NCBI GenBank assembly: GCA_000310025.1 | Contig: FN649735.1 | Coordinates: forward strand, 3,649,185-3,713,184 | Length of the DNA: 64,000 nucleotides | Reading direction: 5' to 3' | From: Ectocarpus siliculosus | Lineage: Eukaryota; Sar; Phaeophyceae; Ectocarpales; Ectocarpaceae | Shown: positions 1 to 10,232 of the stretch, piece after piece | How the letters are laid out: every line of letters starts with the position of its first letter | How positions within the stretch are numbered: position 1 is the first letter of the stretch | The notes under the pieces: model-generated | Told to the model about the DNA's origin: nothing | Database searches by the model: none | What the model saw: the letters and a program-made list of their open reading frames with translations, nothing else | Made by a program: the position numbers and the translations under genes

Positions 1-300
1 CGCTCCTTGTCGCTTGCGAGACGTGGCTTTGGACGTTCGCTTGCGCTTGGGGGACTTCTTCGACGCCTCGAAAAGCGGGTCGGGCTGTCCGGTCACACGT
101 CACGAATTGAGGCATTTTCTCATGAATAACTCCTGAGCAAAGCTTCGCTACTGTAGTGCAAGTACTAATCGCGCCATGCATGGAAAGAGGTGGCAGTGAA
201 CCATTTCCTTTGATTCGAGATATTGTTCGATCTTATCGGATCTCAGGCTCCGACGTTATCCCTGCGAAGTCACTTCCAGAGTACTCTTCTGCCTCCGGTG
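1..300. repeat. Left copy of a tandem duplication (partial)
   Basis: This stretch is a diverged copy of 942-1235, offset by about 940 bp. Matching blocks include the opening CTCCTTGTCGCTTGCGAG, the GGGCTGTCCGGTCACAC block, GAGGCATTTTCT, and GGAAAGAGGTGGCAGTGA. On the minus strand bases 1-100 read as VTGQPD followed by a Lys/Arg-rich stretch ending RKRQG, parallel to the start of the 466-1029 reading frame. It is therefore probably the edge of a second, diverged copy of that exon; the rest is outside the window. Confidence 0.6.
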
Positions 301-465
301 AGGCCAAACTCTGTTGGCCCTCCATGCCTAAAAACAAGAGTTTAGGAAATAGTTAACAAATACAATACACCAATAGTATTCGTGTCCTGCAAAAAACCAA
401 GAGGGGCAACGTGGGTTTGTTCCCAAGTTTTTCGGTATGAACCATGGTCGACAGGAGAGTCTATT

Positions 466-1029
466 CTACCCTTTGTTATGCCTGGGTTTCGACAGGTCCT
501 CCGATGAAGATCGGCAATAGATAATCCTGGGAGTGGGGAAGTACGGATGGCAACATGTGGATATTGTGTCTACCGTCGAAGATGATACAATTTGCGTGCA
601 GAGTCGGTTTAACAGACCCGCCCTCTCCACTTCCAGTAGAAGTTGCTGCTCAACATCATGTACCTGGCCCGTGTTCATGTCCTTGGACATGTCTTTGCAC
701 TCGGGCGGCGAAACATTCTTGCTCGAAAGAATCTTCGATACCTTGGGCGGGCGCTCCCCGCTCACATCGTCGTCGTTGGTGTTACTGACGCTGCTCTCCT
801 CCCGCTCCTCGCTGTCACCCCCTGTACTCGGCGTGTGGTCGGCGCTTTTGGGTGTTGCTTTCGCGGTTCCTTTTCCTTTCCCTTTCTGTCTTGTCCGGGT
901 CGAGACCCGATTGCCCACAACTGTGGTTGTGGGCTTCACCACTCCTTGTCGCTTGCGAGGGGTGGTTTTGGAAGCTATCTTGCCCTCTGCGGCCTTCTTC
1001 GACGCCCCGAGGTCGGGCTGTCCGGTCAC
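466..1029 (-). CDS. Putative exon of a lysine-rich, disordered protein
   Basis: An open frame of 187 codons, no family recognised. It begins VTGQPDLGASKKAAEGK, continues with a basic stretch (RKRQG, then TRTRQKGKGKGTAKATPK), an acidic Ser/Thr-rich segment (GGDSEEREESS, NTNDDD) and a second Lys-containing segment. The first codon in this frame is GTG, so it is more likely an internal exon than a complete gene. The first 30 residues are partly conserved in the tandem copy at 1-100 (EASKK, SK-T-RKRQG), which supports this frame weakly. An alternative frame starting ATG at 1048 is also partly conserved between the copies, so the coding frame is not settled. Confidence 0.3.
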   Translation of the reverse strand: MTGQPDLGASKKAAEGKIASKTTPRKRQGVVKPTTTVVGNRVSTRTRQKGKGKGTAKATPKSADHTPSTGGDSEEREESSVSNTNDDDVSGERPPKVSKILSSKNVSPPECKDMSKDMNTGQVHDVEQQLLLEVERAGLLNRLCTQIVSSSTVDTISTCCHPYFPTPRIIYCRSSSEDLSKPRHNKG

Positions 1030-1235
1030 ACATCAACAGTTGAGGCATTTTCTAACCAAAACTTCGTTACTGTAGGGCTTCCACTAAACGCGTCATACAC
1101 GGAAAGAGGCGGCAGTGATGGTGGATCTTTCGCTCTGATTTTTGGTCGGCCTGATCGTATCTCGGGCGCCGGAGTTATCGCCGAGAAGTCTCTTCCAGCG
1201 GATTTTTCTGCCGGCCTAGCTCTAACAACCCGCCC
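942..1235. repeat. Right copy of the tandem duplication
   Basis: Counterpart of 1-300. It contains the 5' part of the putative lysine-rich exon (minus strand) and about 200 bp upstream of it. The copies differ by numerous substitutions and small indels, so the duplication is old. Confidence 0.6.
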
Positions 1236-1320
1236 TTTCCTATTCCCGCTGCCGGGGTTGCTGGAAACGCGTGTCAATATCTTGAATACATCCATAGCAC
1301 TCATATCCAGCTAAGGGCCT

Positions 1321-4300
1321 AAGAAAAGTAGACAATTATCACAGCACACCCAAAAATGTAGTTTGAAGCACATGCCAAACAATTTTCGCAGGCTGGGTGG
1401 CTCGTTCTCACTACTTAGGCACGATAACGTGCTGCACTACACAGACAGCCTCTCCACATGTACCGAATCACCTTGCTCACTTTCATGATATTGTCAGCCG
1501 TCCTTTTGAGCCTTTTGAGCCACCCGACACGCTCCCGACTTCCAGGTGTGGATGCCTCTTGATCCTCTTCCTCTTCCTTCTTCTCTCTCTCCTCCTCTTC
1601 CGTAGGCCGCTGCTCCAACTTGGTATGCTCCTCCGACATCCTTGGGTGTGGCTATCTGATCCGAAACTAGAAACTACACGTCTGCGGGAGATAACAAATG
1701 GAAACAGAGTGAGATGTGTGCATGGTGTAGGGCTACTAAAATTGCTCGTTGCCTTGTGGAGAGCCATCGTGTAAAGGACATGGAAAAAAATGTTCAGGCA
1801 GCAACAGACTCGTTGTTACACAAGCAACGAGGACAAGTTTCCTCATCCTCCCGACACTTCGTCTTTCTTGAGTGACGCTTGTCGGAGGGACCCCCCAGTA
1901 CCTGGCACAACTGTATTCTGCGGCCTCCGTTGGGCGAGGCGAGCAGATCCTAAGAAGACAAGAGAAATCGTAGTGCAACGGAGCTTCACAAGCAAGCTTA
2001 CATTCATGGTTGCATCAACACCACCCGTGGGAGCTCAATGACATTTTTGCACTCTTGGTGCAGCGAAAGATGATCACGAGTGATGATATGCCAGTCGGCG
2101 AAGCGAACAAGACAATGATCCCACCCGACACGTGGATTTTGGCCAGTGGCGTTGCCATGCGATGCCAGAGAGCCACTCTGTGCTTGAAAAAAAAACGCCA
2201 TCTGGAAAACGTTCGTCAAAAACGTACATGTGGTACCTATCATACCTGGCGCCACAATTAAAGGGAAAATAGGGTATGCTGACGCAAGCAGCGGGAAAAC
2301 GTACTTGAGTTGTAGCGTCACGCAGAGAGGGACATCTACGGACAGGTACACTACCAGCAACGGGGGGGGGGGTAGTATAAATGGACAGCGACCCGTTTGA
2401 AACCTACTAATAATAAATATGTCTGCTGTCTTCGCCGAATGAGGGCGGCAATTTGTCGAAGCGGAACTCCCAGGTGCCGCACATTGAATCTAAATCGTGG
2501 GTGAGACTTATGCTAAGTTAGCTCAAATCTGCAGGACAAGGATCAGAACGGGTTCGTTCTGGATCAGGACGGGTTCTGAATCTTTGAACGCGTGGTGATC
2601 GAGACACACATATGCCTATGCATGACTGAGAAGAAGTTGAGTAGAACACGAAGTAGGAGCCCCGCCTTCTATCGCCTGTACGGTCGCTCGTGTTAGGCAC
2701 AAGCGGTCCACATCATGCGGAACGCACGGCCCGAGATGCGTGTACACATACATACAGACACGTCGGAGAAACCGTATGGTGGTTTATACAGTCTTTTGGT
2801 GATGGCGTACTCTCGCTGGAACTTTAGGTATTTATGCGATAGCTGCAAGCGGCGCCTCACGGAACTATGCGCTTCTTCATACAGTCGTCTCCGCTGTAAA
2901 GGACATGGCATAAGGGAACTCCCCGAGTTGAAGTCATGTTTTCAGAACTACAGTACAGCAGTAGTGCCCCATGCACACGTAGCAGATGAGACAAGCCCTC
3001 CCTGAAATTTCTCGTGCGGGGACGACTCTGCGAGGCTCGCTGTGGCGGCTGTGTCGGCGGGTATGCAAAGAACGCTTCAACTGCCGGGGGCCGCTTGCAT
3101 AAGTTCAGCCACGCCAAGAATCTGCAAGGGCACAGAGGCTGGGGTCCACTCTCGTCTTGAACAAGTTCGCTCCTGTTCTATCCGTACGCGAAGGGAAGGG
3201 CTGGCGAATGACGCGAAACACCGCGTGTACAATATTTCGAGCGTGCGCATTCCGTTCACTCATGAGACTTAAGATAGGTAAGGGTAGAGGGAGGCGCACA
3301 GCCATGATTTGCGTTTTTTGGAAGAAGCAACAATACGTTTGATGCGGCCGCAGTCTTGGCTGTATCGTGTTGTGATAGCATACCGCGCAGAGGAATCAGT
3401 GGGTTGATGGCGTAGCGTGGATCAGGCTGTGTTCTAGCTCTCAAGCTTCCACCAAAATTGTCTTGATCAAATTTCAGGACATTTCCACGACTTGCCCGCC
3501 GCTTTGCATACGTTTTCCTTTGGCGCAGTGGCATCTTTCGACGTAAACAACGCTCCCATTGACCCCGGGGGTCGTGAGGCTCAGACGGTGTCCCCTTTCA
3601 CCTTGCATGCACTCCCCGCGTTTATGGCACACACAAATAACGTGTGTGCCATTCAAGCGGGGGGCGACTCGCACCAGGTGTACGGTTGATTGCTGCGGTT
3701 CCACTCTGTCGGAAATAGCTAGCAGCGCTCACCGAATTGGTGGTCTCCATGTCGGAATACACACCTTGTAACCCTTACCGTAGGTTGATACAACACGCCA
3801 ACCTATCACGTAGCACCTATCCAACCGACGACGGTGACGACGGTGTATGGGAGACGGTTACGGTTGCTAGGGAATAGGGCTCAAACCGGGATGCAATAAC
3901 ATATGATGAAAAAATTCTGCTTGTGCTTCTGTTCATGTATCAACTATTACAATCGCCAAGTCGTAAGGTGGTTGCTCTGGCGGGGGAAGGGCGACGTCAC
4001 GGTACTTTGCACACGCGAACACAACGCCCTGTACACAAAACACCGGAAAAAAACCATGCACACATTCTGAGTAGTTGCGTAGTTGGCCTTCGAACTACGT
4101 CCACGTCAGTTGAAACGGTACGGATGTTTGAAGGCACTGACAAGAGACCGGACGAGTCCTACTGCTGTAAAGACAGCGACACCCAACAACACACACACAG
4201 CAGTAGCATAGGAACATAAACATCACCAGGGCTGCAAGTGTAGTCTCAACGATTTTCCGAATCCAATGGTTGGTGTACTGTTGGTCGCGTGCTGAACGGA

Positions 4301-5125
4301 ACTGCCAACCGGTGATGCGTTTGCGGAGCACATCCTCACTCCAGATGAACAACATCAAATCGTTTCCAGGCCTCACGATAAGGACGAGGACGCCGATAGG
4401 CCGCCGAGTCGACCCTTCTACAGTGCTCAACATAAGACTTGGGACTTCGGCTTTGTTATTACGTCTTTTCGACGCGGCTTTTGTTGTCTCCTGCGATATT
4501 AGTACATCTTTGCGTGGCAGGACGTACGGAGTTGTACGTATTCGTGCTTGCTCGTGGGGACGGTTTTCTAGTGCCTTTCATTTTGTGTTCGTCCCTTCTT
4601 GTGTGAAGAGCCAAAGTGTCGGACAGCACATTCGCAACAAACCGTAACTGAAAAGTAACTGAAACGCGGTCATGTTTCTGTTCGGAGTTCCTTCGGACCA
4701 GTGGTCTGACTCTTGGCATCTGGCATTGCTTGGCTGCTTGGTGGCTGTCTCACGAGGCCTCTCTCTGTCTCTCTCTCGCTCATTATGTCTCAACGCGGTG
4801 GGACCACCGGTAACGCACGGTCTCAAGCAGTTGTCCATCGAGCTTCCAGCAAGGCTACATCAGACAGGCCTGCGGAGGTTACTTCATCCACCCCGCACAG
4901 GAATTCTGTACATTTAGCGTACATAGTACAGAGAGTGTTGAAATTTGGAGTTTGGTGGTACATAGGGTTCTGTATACGGCATCTTTATCATCCTATCGTA
5001 AAAAGGTGGCGCACGCCTGCATGTAATCTCGCCACCTTCACACACGAGTACAAGCACAGCATGCAGGGCAGCACTCTACTCAACCGGATACCTGTTGTGC
5101 AGTCGTGCCGATAGATGATAACATG
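1321..5125. other. No recognisable gene
   Basis: I see only short frames and no domain, RNA gene or clear transposon end here. A pyrimidine-rich CTCTCTCTGTCTCTCTCTCG tract at about 4758-4780 directly precedes an ATG at 4785 opening a short Ser/Thr-rich frame (MSQRGGTTGNARSQAV). This could be a first exon but has no independent support. Confidence 0.5.
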
Positions 5126-5130
5126 ATAGA

Positions 5131-5455
5131 TGTTAGATATACTCGCAGCAGTATCTGGTCGTGAGGATCCCAGGGGGATACGTGTTGGGAATTTCGTGTG
5201 TTGCAGGGTACCATCGGTGCGGTCACGGGGACCCTTTTGGCGTGGTTGGTGCGATGAAGCTTGCGTGCGTGCTGCGCTCACTTCTTCCTCTCTCTCTCCA
5301 CCACCACCACCGTCTCTCTCCAATCAAGTTTCCTTCTCCCACTCTCTCTCCAACTCTCTCTCAATCTCTCTCTCTCGGCCTAACACGGCCGACTACCCAG
5401 TGCCCCAAGTAACGTCCAGAACGTGCTTGCTGCACCCCGCGTAGTTTACCTTTCA
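5131..5455 (+). repeat. copia-1 5' LTR
   Basis: Starts TGTTAGATATACTCGCAGCA and ends GTAGTTTACCTTTCA. A pyrimidine-rich microsatellite-like core (CTCTCTCTCC with CCACCACCACC) lies at about 5281-5380. I compared it base by base with 11902-12226 and found no difference. Confidence 0.95.
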
Positions 5456-5550
5456 CACTAGTGTGATATCACGGTATCTGCGCGCGGGCGTAGCCATCCG
5501 GGGGTTGTGCAGTCACGCGCAATCGGTAGACTCCCACAACACCAAACACC

Positions 5551-7461
5551 ATGGAGGACATCGACCTCTCCGCCCTCAGCGGGGAAGAGCTACAACAAAA
5601 AGTGGAGGAGATCGTCCAGCAACGAGTGCAAGCCGAACTCGAAGCCAACAGGATCAACGAGGGTGAAGTCACCATTGCCCAACCACCAGCCGGCAACCCA
5701 GCCACTCCAACCGGCAACCCAGTCCCACCTACTGGCAACCAACCATCACCCTCCAGCCAGGGTACACCAGCCACATTCAACGACCCCAGCAGCGTCGCAC
5801 ACATCGTGGCGCAAGCGGCCAAGGCGACAGCTGAGGCCATCGCTCAACAACAGGGCTTTGCCCGCTCAGGCACGTTACGTGTCAATCCAGGCTCAGAAAT
5901 CGAACCTTGGCTTGGTAGTGTAAAGAAGGAGCAGGACTTGTACATTATGTTTGATATTTTTCGTGGTAAGATGATTTCATATTTTCAGGAGGAGGGTGTG
6001 CATGATGCGTTGGAACTGGAGGTCGAGGTCAAGGTCGGGAAGAGGGGTGTGAATGTAGGAGACCTTCGGAGACTTTTTGGAAATGAAGTGGTAGACAAGT
6101 CTTTCAAACTGTGGAATATCCTCATAAGCAAGGTTATGTATCCCCCGATTCAGAGCTTGATTCTGGCGTGTGAGAGTCCCCAAAAGGGCTGGAAAATAGT
6201 GACCGAGTTCTATCAGGAGAAAAAGCAGTCAGAAAAGTCGAGGTTGGAGCAGGACTGGAAGGAGTTGGAGATGAAAGAGTCCGAGAGTCCACAGGATTAC
6301 ATTGCCCGCTCAGAGGCCCTTCGCCTGCGTCTCGCATCTGTAGGCACGATTAAGGATGAAACAGATGCCAACAAAGACATTGCTCGTGGCCTTCCCTCTT
6401 CGTTGTATGCCGTGCAAAAAGGAATACTGCTTGCCCATGATGTCCTGACGTTGCGTACCCTTGAGACTGTGGTGAGGGACGCCCACGTGGAGATGGAGCG
6501 CGAGAGGAGCAAGGGGGAGAGGCGCGAGGTGGAGCTCGCTCTCGCCGCATCCGGCATGAGCCGGCGCGGCGGGGGCAGTGGGGGGGCATCCTGGGGTCAA
6601 GACGGCGGTCAGGCAGCAGCTGGCGGCCAAAATCGTGACGGAGAGAAGAAAAATAATGACGTGTTCAACGACGACCCCGGCGGATTTTGCCGCTACCACC
6701 AGTCCGAGCTTCACACCAACGAGCAGTGTCGTCTCCAGCAGCAACTGCGGCGTGCGCGTTCGAGAGAGGGCGCCGAGGAACGTCGCTCGGGCGGCGGTAG
6801 CCAGCGAGGGGGTAGACCGCCGCCGGGACCCGGCCGCGGTGGCGGGCGATGGGTGAGGATAGAGCAGCAGCACCACACCGGTCATGGTGGCGGTGGCTGG
6901 AGCCAAGCCTCACCCCCCCCGCGACCTCTTCGTGGACGTGGGCCTGGTGGTCGTCTGGGGCGTCACCCGGGGGGTCGTGGGCCCGCGGGACGCCACAGCA
7001 GCGACGGGCGTGCCGAGAGAGATCGGGCAGGGAGAGGCCCGGGGCACGCGCGTTCTGGCCACGGAAGAGAGCAGGCGTACGTTGTGTACTACGCCCACGA
7101 TGATGGTGGCTACTACGAAGATTACGGCGACTACGACGAAGGCTACTCCTACGACGACGGCTACCACGACGCCGGGTACGCCCACTACGCCGGCGGCGGG
7201 GACAGCTACAGCTACTCCTCCGGGTACGAAGACAGCCGTTCATCTGACGGCGGGATCCACTACGTCTACTACCCTCCCGCCGGTCAAGATTCATCATCCG
7301 AGCAGCCACGTCAGCCCCCCCCCGCGGGCAGCAGCAGCACCGCTTCCTCCTCGTCCTCTGCCCCTTCTCCTGGCGCGCCTCCATCTTCGGGCTACCCTCC
7401 ACCTCTGCACGGCACAATCGGTGCCCCTAGGCAAGTCTCACCCCGAAGATTTTTTTGGTAG
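5551..7461 (+). CDS. copia-1 Gag
   Basis: 636 codons from the first ATG downstream of the LTR (MEDIDLSALSGEELQQKVEE). The N-terminal part has a coiled-coil-like start and a Pro/Thr-rich spacer. Residues about 110-320 carry the copia Gag core with the WKELEMKESESPQDYI type region. A variant zinc knuckle C-x2-H-x4-H-x4-C (CRYHQSELHTNEQC, residues 380-393) replaces the usual CCHC. Beyond it lie an Arg/Gly-rich segment (about 395-510) and a Tyr/Asp/Gly-rich tract (about 510-580) before PRRFFW and a TAG stop. This Gag is much longer than usual copia Gags because of that tail. It would form virus-like particles and package the element's RNA. Frame 1; pol is in frame 3. Confidence 0.9.
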   Translation: MEDIDLSALSGEELQQKVEEIVQQRVQAELEANRINEGEVTIAQPPAGNPATPTGNPVPPTGNQPSPSSQGTPATFNDPSSVAHIVAQAAKATAEAIAQQQGFARSGTLRVNPGSEIEPWLGSVKKEQDLYIMFDIFRGKMISYFQEEGVHDALELEVEVKVGKRGVNVGDLRRLFGNEVVDKSFKLWNILISKVMYPPIQSLILACESPQKGWKIVTEFYQEKKQSEKSRLEQDWKELEMKESESPQDYIARSEALRLRLASVGTIKDETDANKDIARGLPSSLYAVQKGILLAHDVLTLRTLETVVRDAHVEMERERSKGERREVELALAASGMSRRGGGSGGASWGQDGGQAAAGGQNRDGEKKNNDVFNDDPGGFCRYHQSELHTNEQCRLQQQLRRARSREGAEERRSGGGSQRGGRPPPGPGRGGGRWVRIEQQHHTGHGGGGWSQASPPPRPLRGRGPGGRLGRHPGGRGPAGRHSSDGRAERDRAGRGPGHARSGHGREQAYVVYYAHDDGGYYEDYGDYDEGYSYDDGYHDAGYAHYAGGGDSYSYSSGYEDSRSSDGGIHYVYYPPAGQDSSSEQPRQPPPAGSSSTASSSSSAPSPGAPPSSGYPPPLHGTIGAPRQVSPRRFFW

Positions 7462-7531
7462 GATAGGAGTGACGATTGGAGTTGAGTCTGCTGCGTCTGC
7501 TTCGTCTTTGCTGAGTGTGGAATCTAGTGAG
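7458..7531 (+). other. Candidate 74 nt intron joining gag to pol
   Basis: Gag stops at 7459-7461 just after a run of seven T (7450-7456). The protease frame is open only from 7515. A segment starting GTAGGATAGG (7458) and ending TCTAGTGAG (7531), with a pyrimidine-rich stretch TCTGCTTCGTCTTTGCTG inside, has a length (74) that joins the two frames exactly. The product would read RRFFW-GRLVARDGVADSGAS across the junction. Seen: the frames, the GT and AG, and the arithmetic. Inferred: that splicing really occurs. Other explanations are two +1 frameshifts (frame 2 is open through 7561) or sequence error. Confidence 0.35.
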
Positions 7532-10223
7532 GGGCCGCCTGGTAGCGAGAGATGGGGTAGCTGATTCAGGTGCAAGCAACAGTTTTACCAACAGTAGTCT
7601 ACACATGTACGATCTGCAGGAGATCCCTGCAAATAGGAAGTATGTCGTCGTAGGTGATGGTCGACTGCTAGAAGTGCAAGCTATCGGTAGCATCAACCTT
7701 AGTTTCTTTCAGGAGGATGAGAACGGTGAAAAAACGACGATGTGTGTTAAGCTGACTGACGTGTCTGTAGTAGAGAACCTGAGCTTCAATTTGTTTTCAA
7801 CGCATGCAGTTTCTCGAAAGCAACAAATCCTGCACGACGAGCGTGGTGCAACCCTCCAAAATGGACTGCTATTTGCTAGGGAGGAAAAAGCGTCTGCAGC
7901 ATATGCCATGCGCTTACCATACGACCCATCTGCAACTATAGTAGACTCTTCTGCTTTGCCTGCATTCGTGACTGCCCCCGATTCCGCCCCCGCCGTTGGC
8001 TCCACGCGTTCCCCTTCCCAAAAAGGGGGCTCCGCGGAATCATTGGTGTCCGTGTTGCGTTTCCCTCCCGCTGGCTCTGCTAGCGTAGTACCTTCGAGTG
8101 AGAGTGTCACGCCCGCTGGTCCCACCAGCGTAGTACCTTCGACTGATAGCGTCACGCCCACTGGTCCCACCAGTGTAGTACCTGCGAGTGAGAGCGTCCC
8201 GCCCGCCGGCTCTGCCGGCGTAGTACCTTCTTCGGCGTCCGAGTTTGTTTGTGTGGGTACTTTTCCGGGTATGGATCTTGGAGACACGAGTGTGCTCACC
8301 GACGAGCAGCTCATGGATGGCTATGATGACACCCCGTATCAAGAGTTTTTCCCCGCGTTTATCCCTGAGACTGATGCTGCGAATGTAGCTGCTGTTTTGG
8401 ATAGCATTGATGGGGGTGCTGATTTTGACTTCGGTGCGGCCGCGCTTGGCCCTGGTGCGTCCCCGTTTGCTCTTGGTTCGACTGAAAAGTCCGTTGACAT
8501 CAACCGCTTCCACCGCTCCCTTGCCCACGCTTGCGAGCCCCTTTTGAGAGAAACCGCCCAGCAGAGAGGCATCGTGCTCACCGGCAAGCTGGAACCGTGC
8601 ACGGACTGCATGAAGGCGAAGGGCAGGCGAGGGTCGGTGCCGCGGGGGCCGGGAGCGCGGGCGTCCAAGTCACTCGGGCGTGTTCACCTGGACTTGTGTG
8701 GACCGCTGGTGCCTTCCCTGGGCGGCAACCTCTACCTGTTCGTCGCCGTCGACAGCGCCTCGCGGTGGAACAAGGTCTACGGTCTCCGGCGGAAGTCCGA
8801 CGCGCTGGCGGCAACGAAAAGGCTGCTGGCGGACGTGGGGCGGTACGACCTCGGGCGCATCGAGTGTTTCCGCGTCGACAACGGCACCGAGTGGACCCGT
8901 GGCGACTTCCGGCAATTCTGCGACGACAACGGCATCGGCGTCGAGTTCACCCCGCCCGGCACTCCGAAGTACAACGGCGTCGTCGAGAGCGCCATCTGGC
9001 GGATTATGAAGGCCGGCATGGCCGCCCGCCGCAGCGCTGGCCGTGTGTTCAACGTCGACTTCGCCTCCATCCCCGGCCTCGACGAGCGCGGTGACCGTCT
9101 TTGGATGGAATCGGCGAAGTGGGCCGCCGACGCTCTTAACCAGTCGGCGACCAAGGCCAACCCCGGGCGGCGCTCGCCGCACGAGATGTTCACCGGCGAG
9201 CAAGGGCCGTTCCGCGTGCTGCCGTTCTTCCAGCCCGGCTTCATGCGCGAGGATCGCCGCACCAAGCTCGACGACCAGGCCACCCTCTGCTTCTACCTGA
9301 ACGGCGGCGACAACCACCCGAGCGGCACCGTCAAGGTCCTCAAGGCGTCCACCGGTCGCGTCGTCTACACCAACAACGTGTCGTGGGTGACGTCGGCGCC
9401 AGCCGGCGAGGGGGGTTCCGCTGGTATCACCGCTGCACCGACACCCCCCCCGTTCACGCCGCCGGTCGTCTCGATCAACTTTGGCCCAGCACCGACGCCT
9501 TCGACTGCCGCAACGCCACCTGCCGCAACGCCGCCGCCAGCGACCACGCCGCCGTCCGCTCCCACGCCTTCACAGCCGCCCTCTGCCACTTCGCCGCCAC
9601 CGTCGGCGACCCCCGCCCCTGGCCAGCCGTCTTCTGCCTCTTCGCCGTCACCGTTGGCGACCCTCGATCCAGACCAGCCGCCGCCGCCGGACCCCGCGAT
9701 GCCCCCGCTTACGGCTCACGCCATGCGGCAGCTTCGCCCGGGTACAAAGGCCGAGGGTATGATAGACCCGCGGCTGCCAAGCCGAACGAGATCGGGCACG
9801 AGGCACAGCACAGGACTCATCTCGATGCTAGACAAGAACACTCTGGTGTCGATGCTGGAGGCTCGGAGCGCGGTGGATGAGGAGCGCAGGGAGCTGGGGG
9901 GGGCGGAGGCCGGAGAGCCGGGGGGAGCGGGGGCCGGAGAACAGGCGGGAGCACTCGCAGCGGTGGACCCGGGGGCTGGAGGAGCGGGCTTTCCACTCGC
10001 ATTTGCCACGCTCCTCGCCAACCGGGAAGACATCGACGCCACGCTGCGAGACCAGCGCCCGCCGGAGCAACGCCCTGACCTTCCTCACTGCCAGGCCAGC
10101 GACCTTCGTGTCCCCAAGAGCTACAAAGAGGCCATGGCGTCGGAGCACCGGCACCTTTGGAGCGACTCTATGCAAAGGGAGTTTTACGGCTTGTTGGAAG
10201 CAGGGACTTTTACTCCGGCGAAG
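7515..10223 (+). CDS. copia-1 Pol N-terminal part: protease and integrase
   Basis: 903 codons with no ATG start of its own (it opens at GTG after a TGA), so it must be made as a Gag-Pol extension. The retropepsin motif DSGAS begins at residue 17. A Ser/Thr/Pro-rich spacer with internal repeats follows (Pro-Thr-Ser-Val-Val-Pro type units at 8060-8230). The GAG-pre-integrase zinc site has His residues in FHRSLAHA and the pair CTDC. The integrase catalytic triad is Asp393 (HLDLCGP), Asp455 (VDNGTEW) and Glu491 (NGVVESA), giving a D-x35-E spacing. A long Pro/Ser/Thr-rich linker (about residues 640-760) precedes the last segment. The frame ends at TAG 10224-10226, shortly before the reverse transcriptase core. 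Confidence 0.9.
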
Positions 10224-10232
10224 TAGCAACTA
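10224..10232 (+). promoter_or_regulatory. In-frame UAG with a readthrough-type context
   Basis: TAG CAA CTA separates integrase and reverse transcriptase in the same reading frame; nothing else interrupts pol between 7515 and 11648. The six bases after the stop fit CARYYA, the consensus of TMV-type leaky UAG codons. Seen: stop, frame continuity and context. Known: CARYYA promotes UAG readthrough in plant viruses and, more weakly, in other eukaryotes. Inferred: that the element uses it to limit polymerase synthesis. A simple CAG to TAG mutation is the competing explanation. Confidence 0.5.

Noticed and set aside
4988-5323. Minus-strand 111-codon frame in the copia-1 LTR
   Set aside because: Repeated identically in the 3' LTR and made of pyrimidine repeats; a shadow of the LTR.
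5456-5490. Primer-binding site of copia-1
   Set aside because: GGTATC at 5474 loosely resembles the iMet-type site but is 18 bases from the LTR end and the match is too short to report.
6665-7417. 250-codon minus-strand frame over copia-1 gag
   Set aside because: Arg/Ser/Gly-rich by-product of the biased gag coding strand; no start context or domain.
7449-7458. T7 run as a -1 frameshift site for gag-pol
   Set aside because: The -1 frame meets a stop at 7464 and two more before the protease, so a simple -1 slip cannot make Gag-Pol.
8670-9317. 215-codon minus-strand frame opposite the integrase
   Set aside because: Antisense to a verified D-x35-E integrase; composition follows the sense strand's codon bias.
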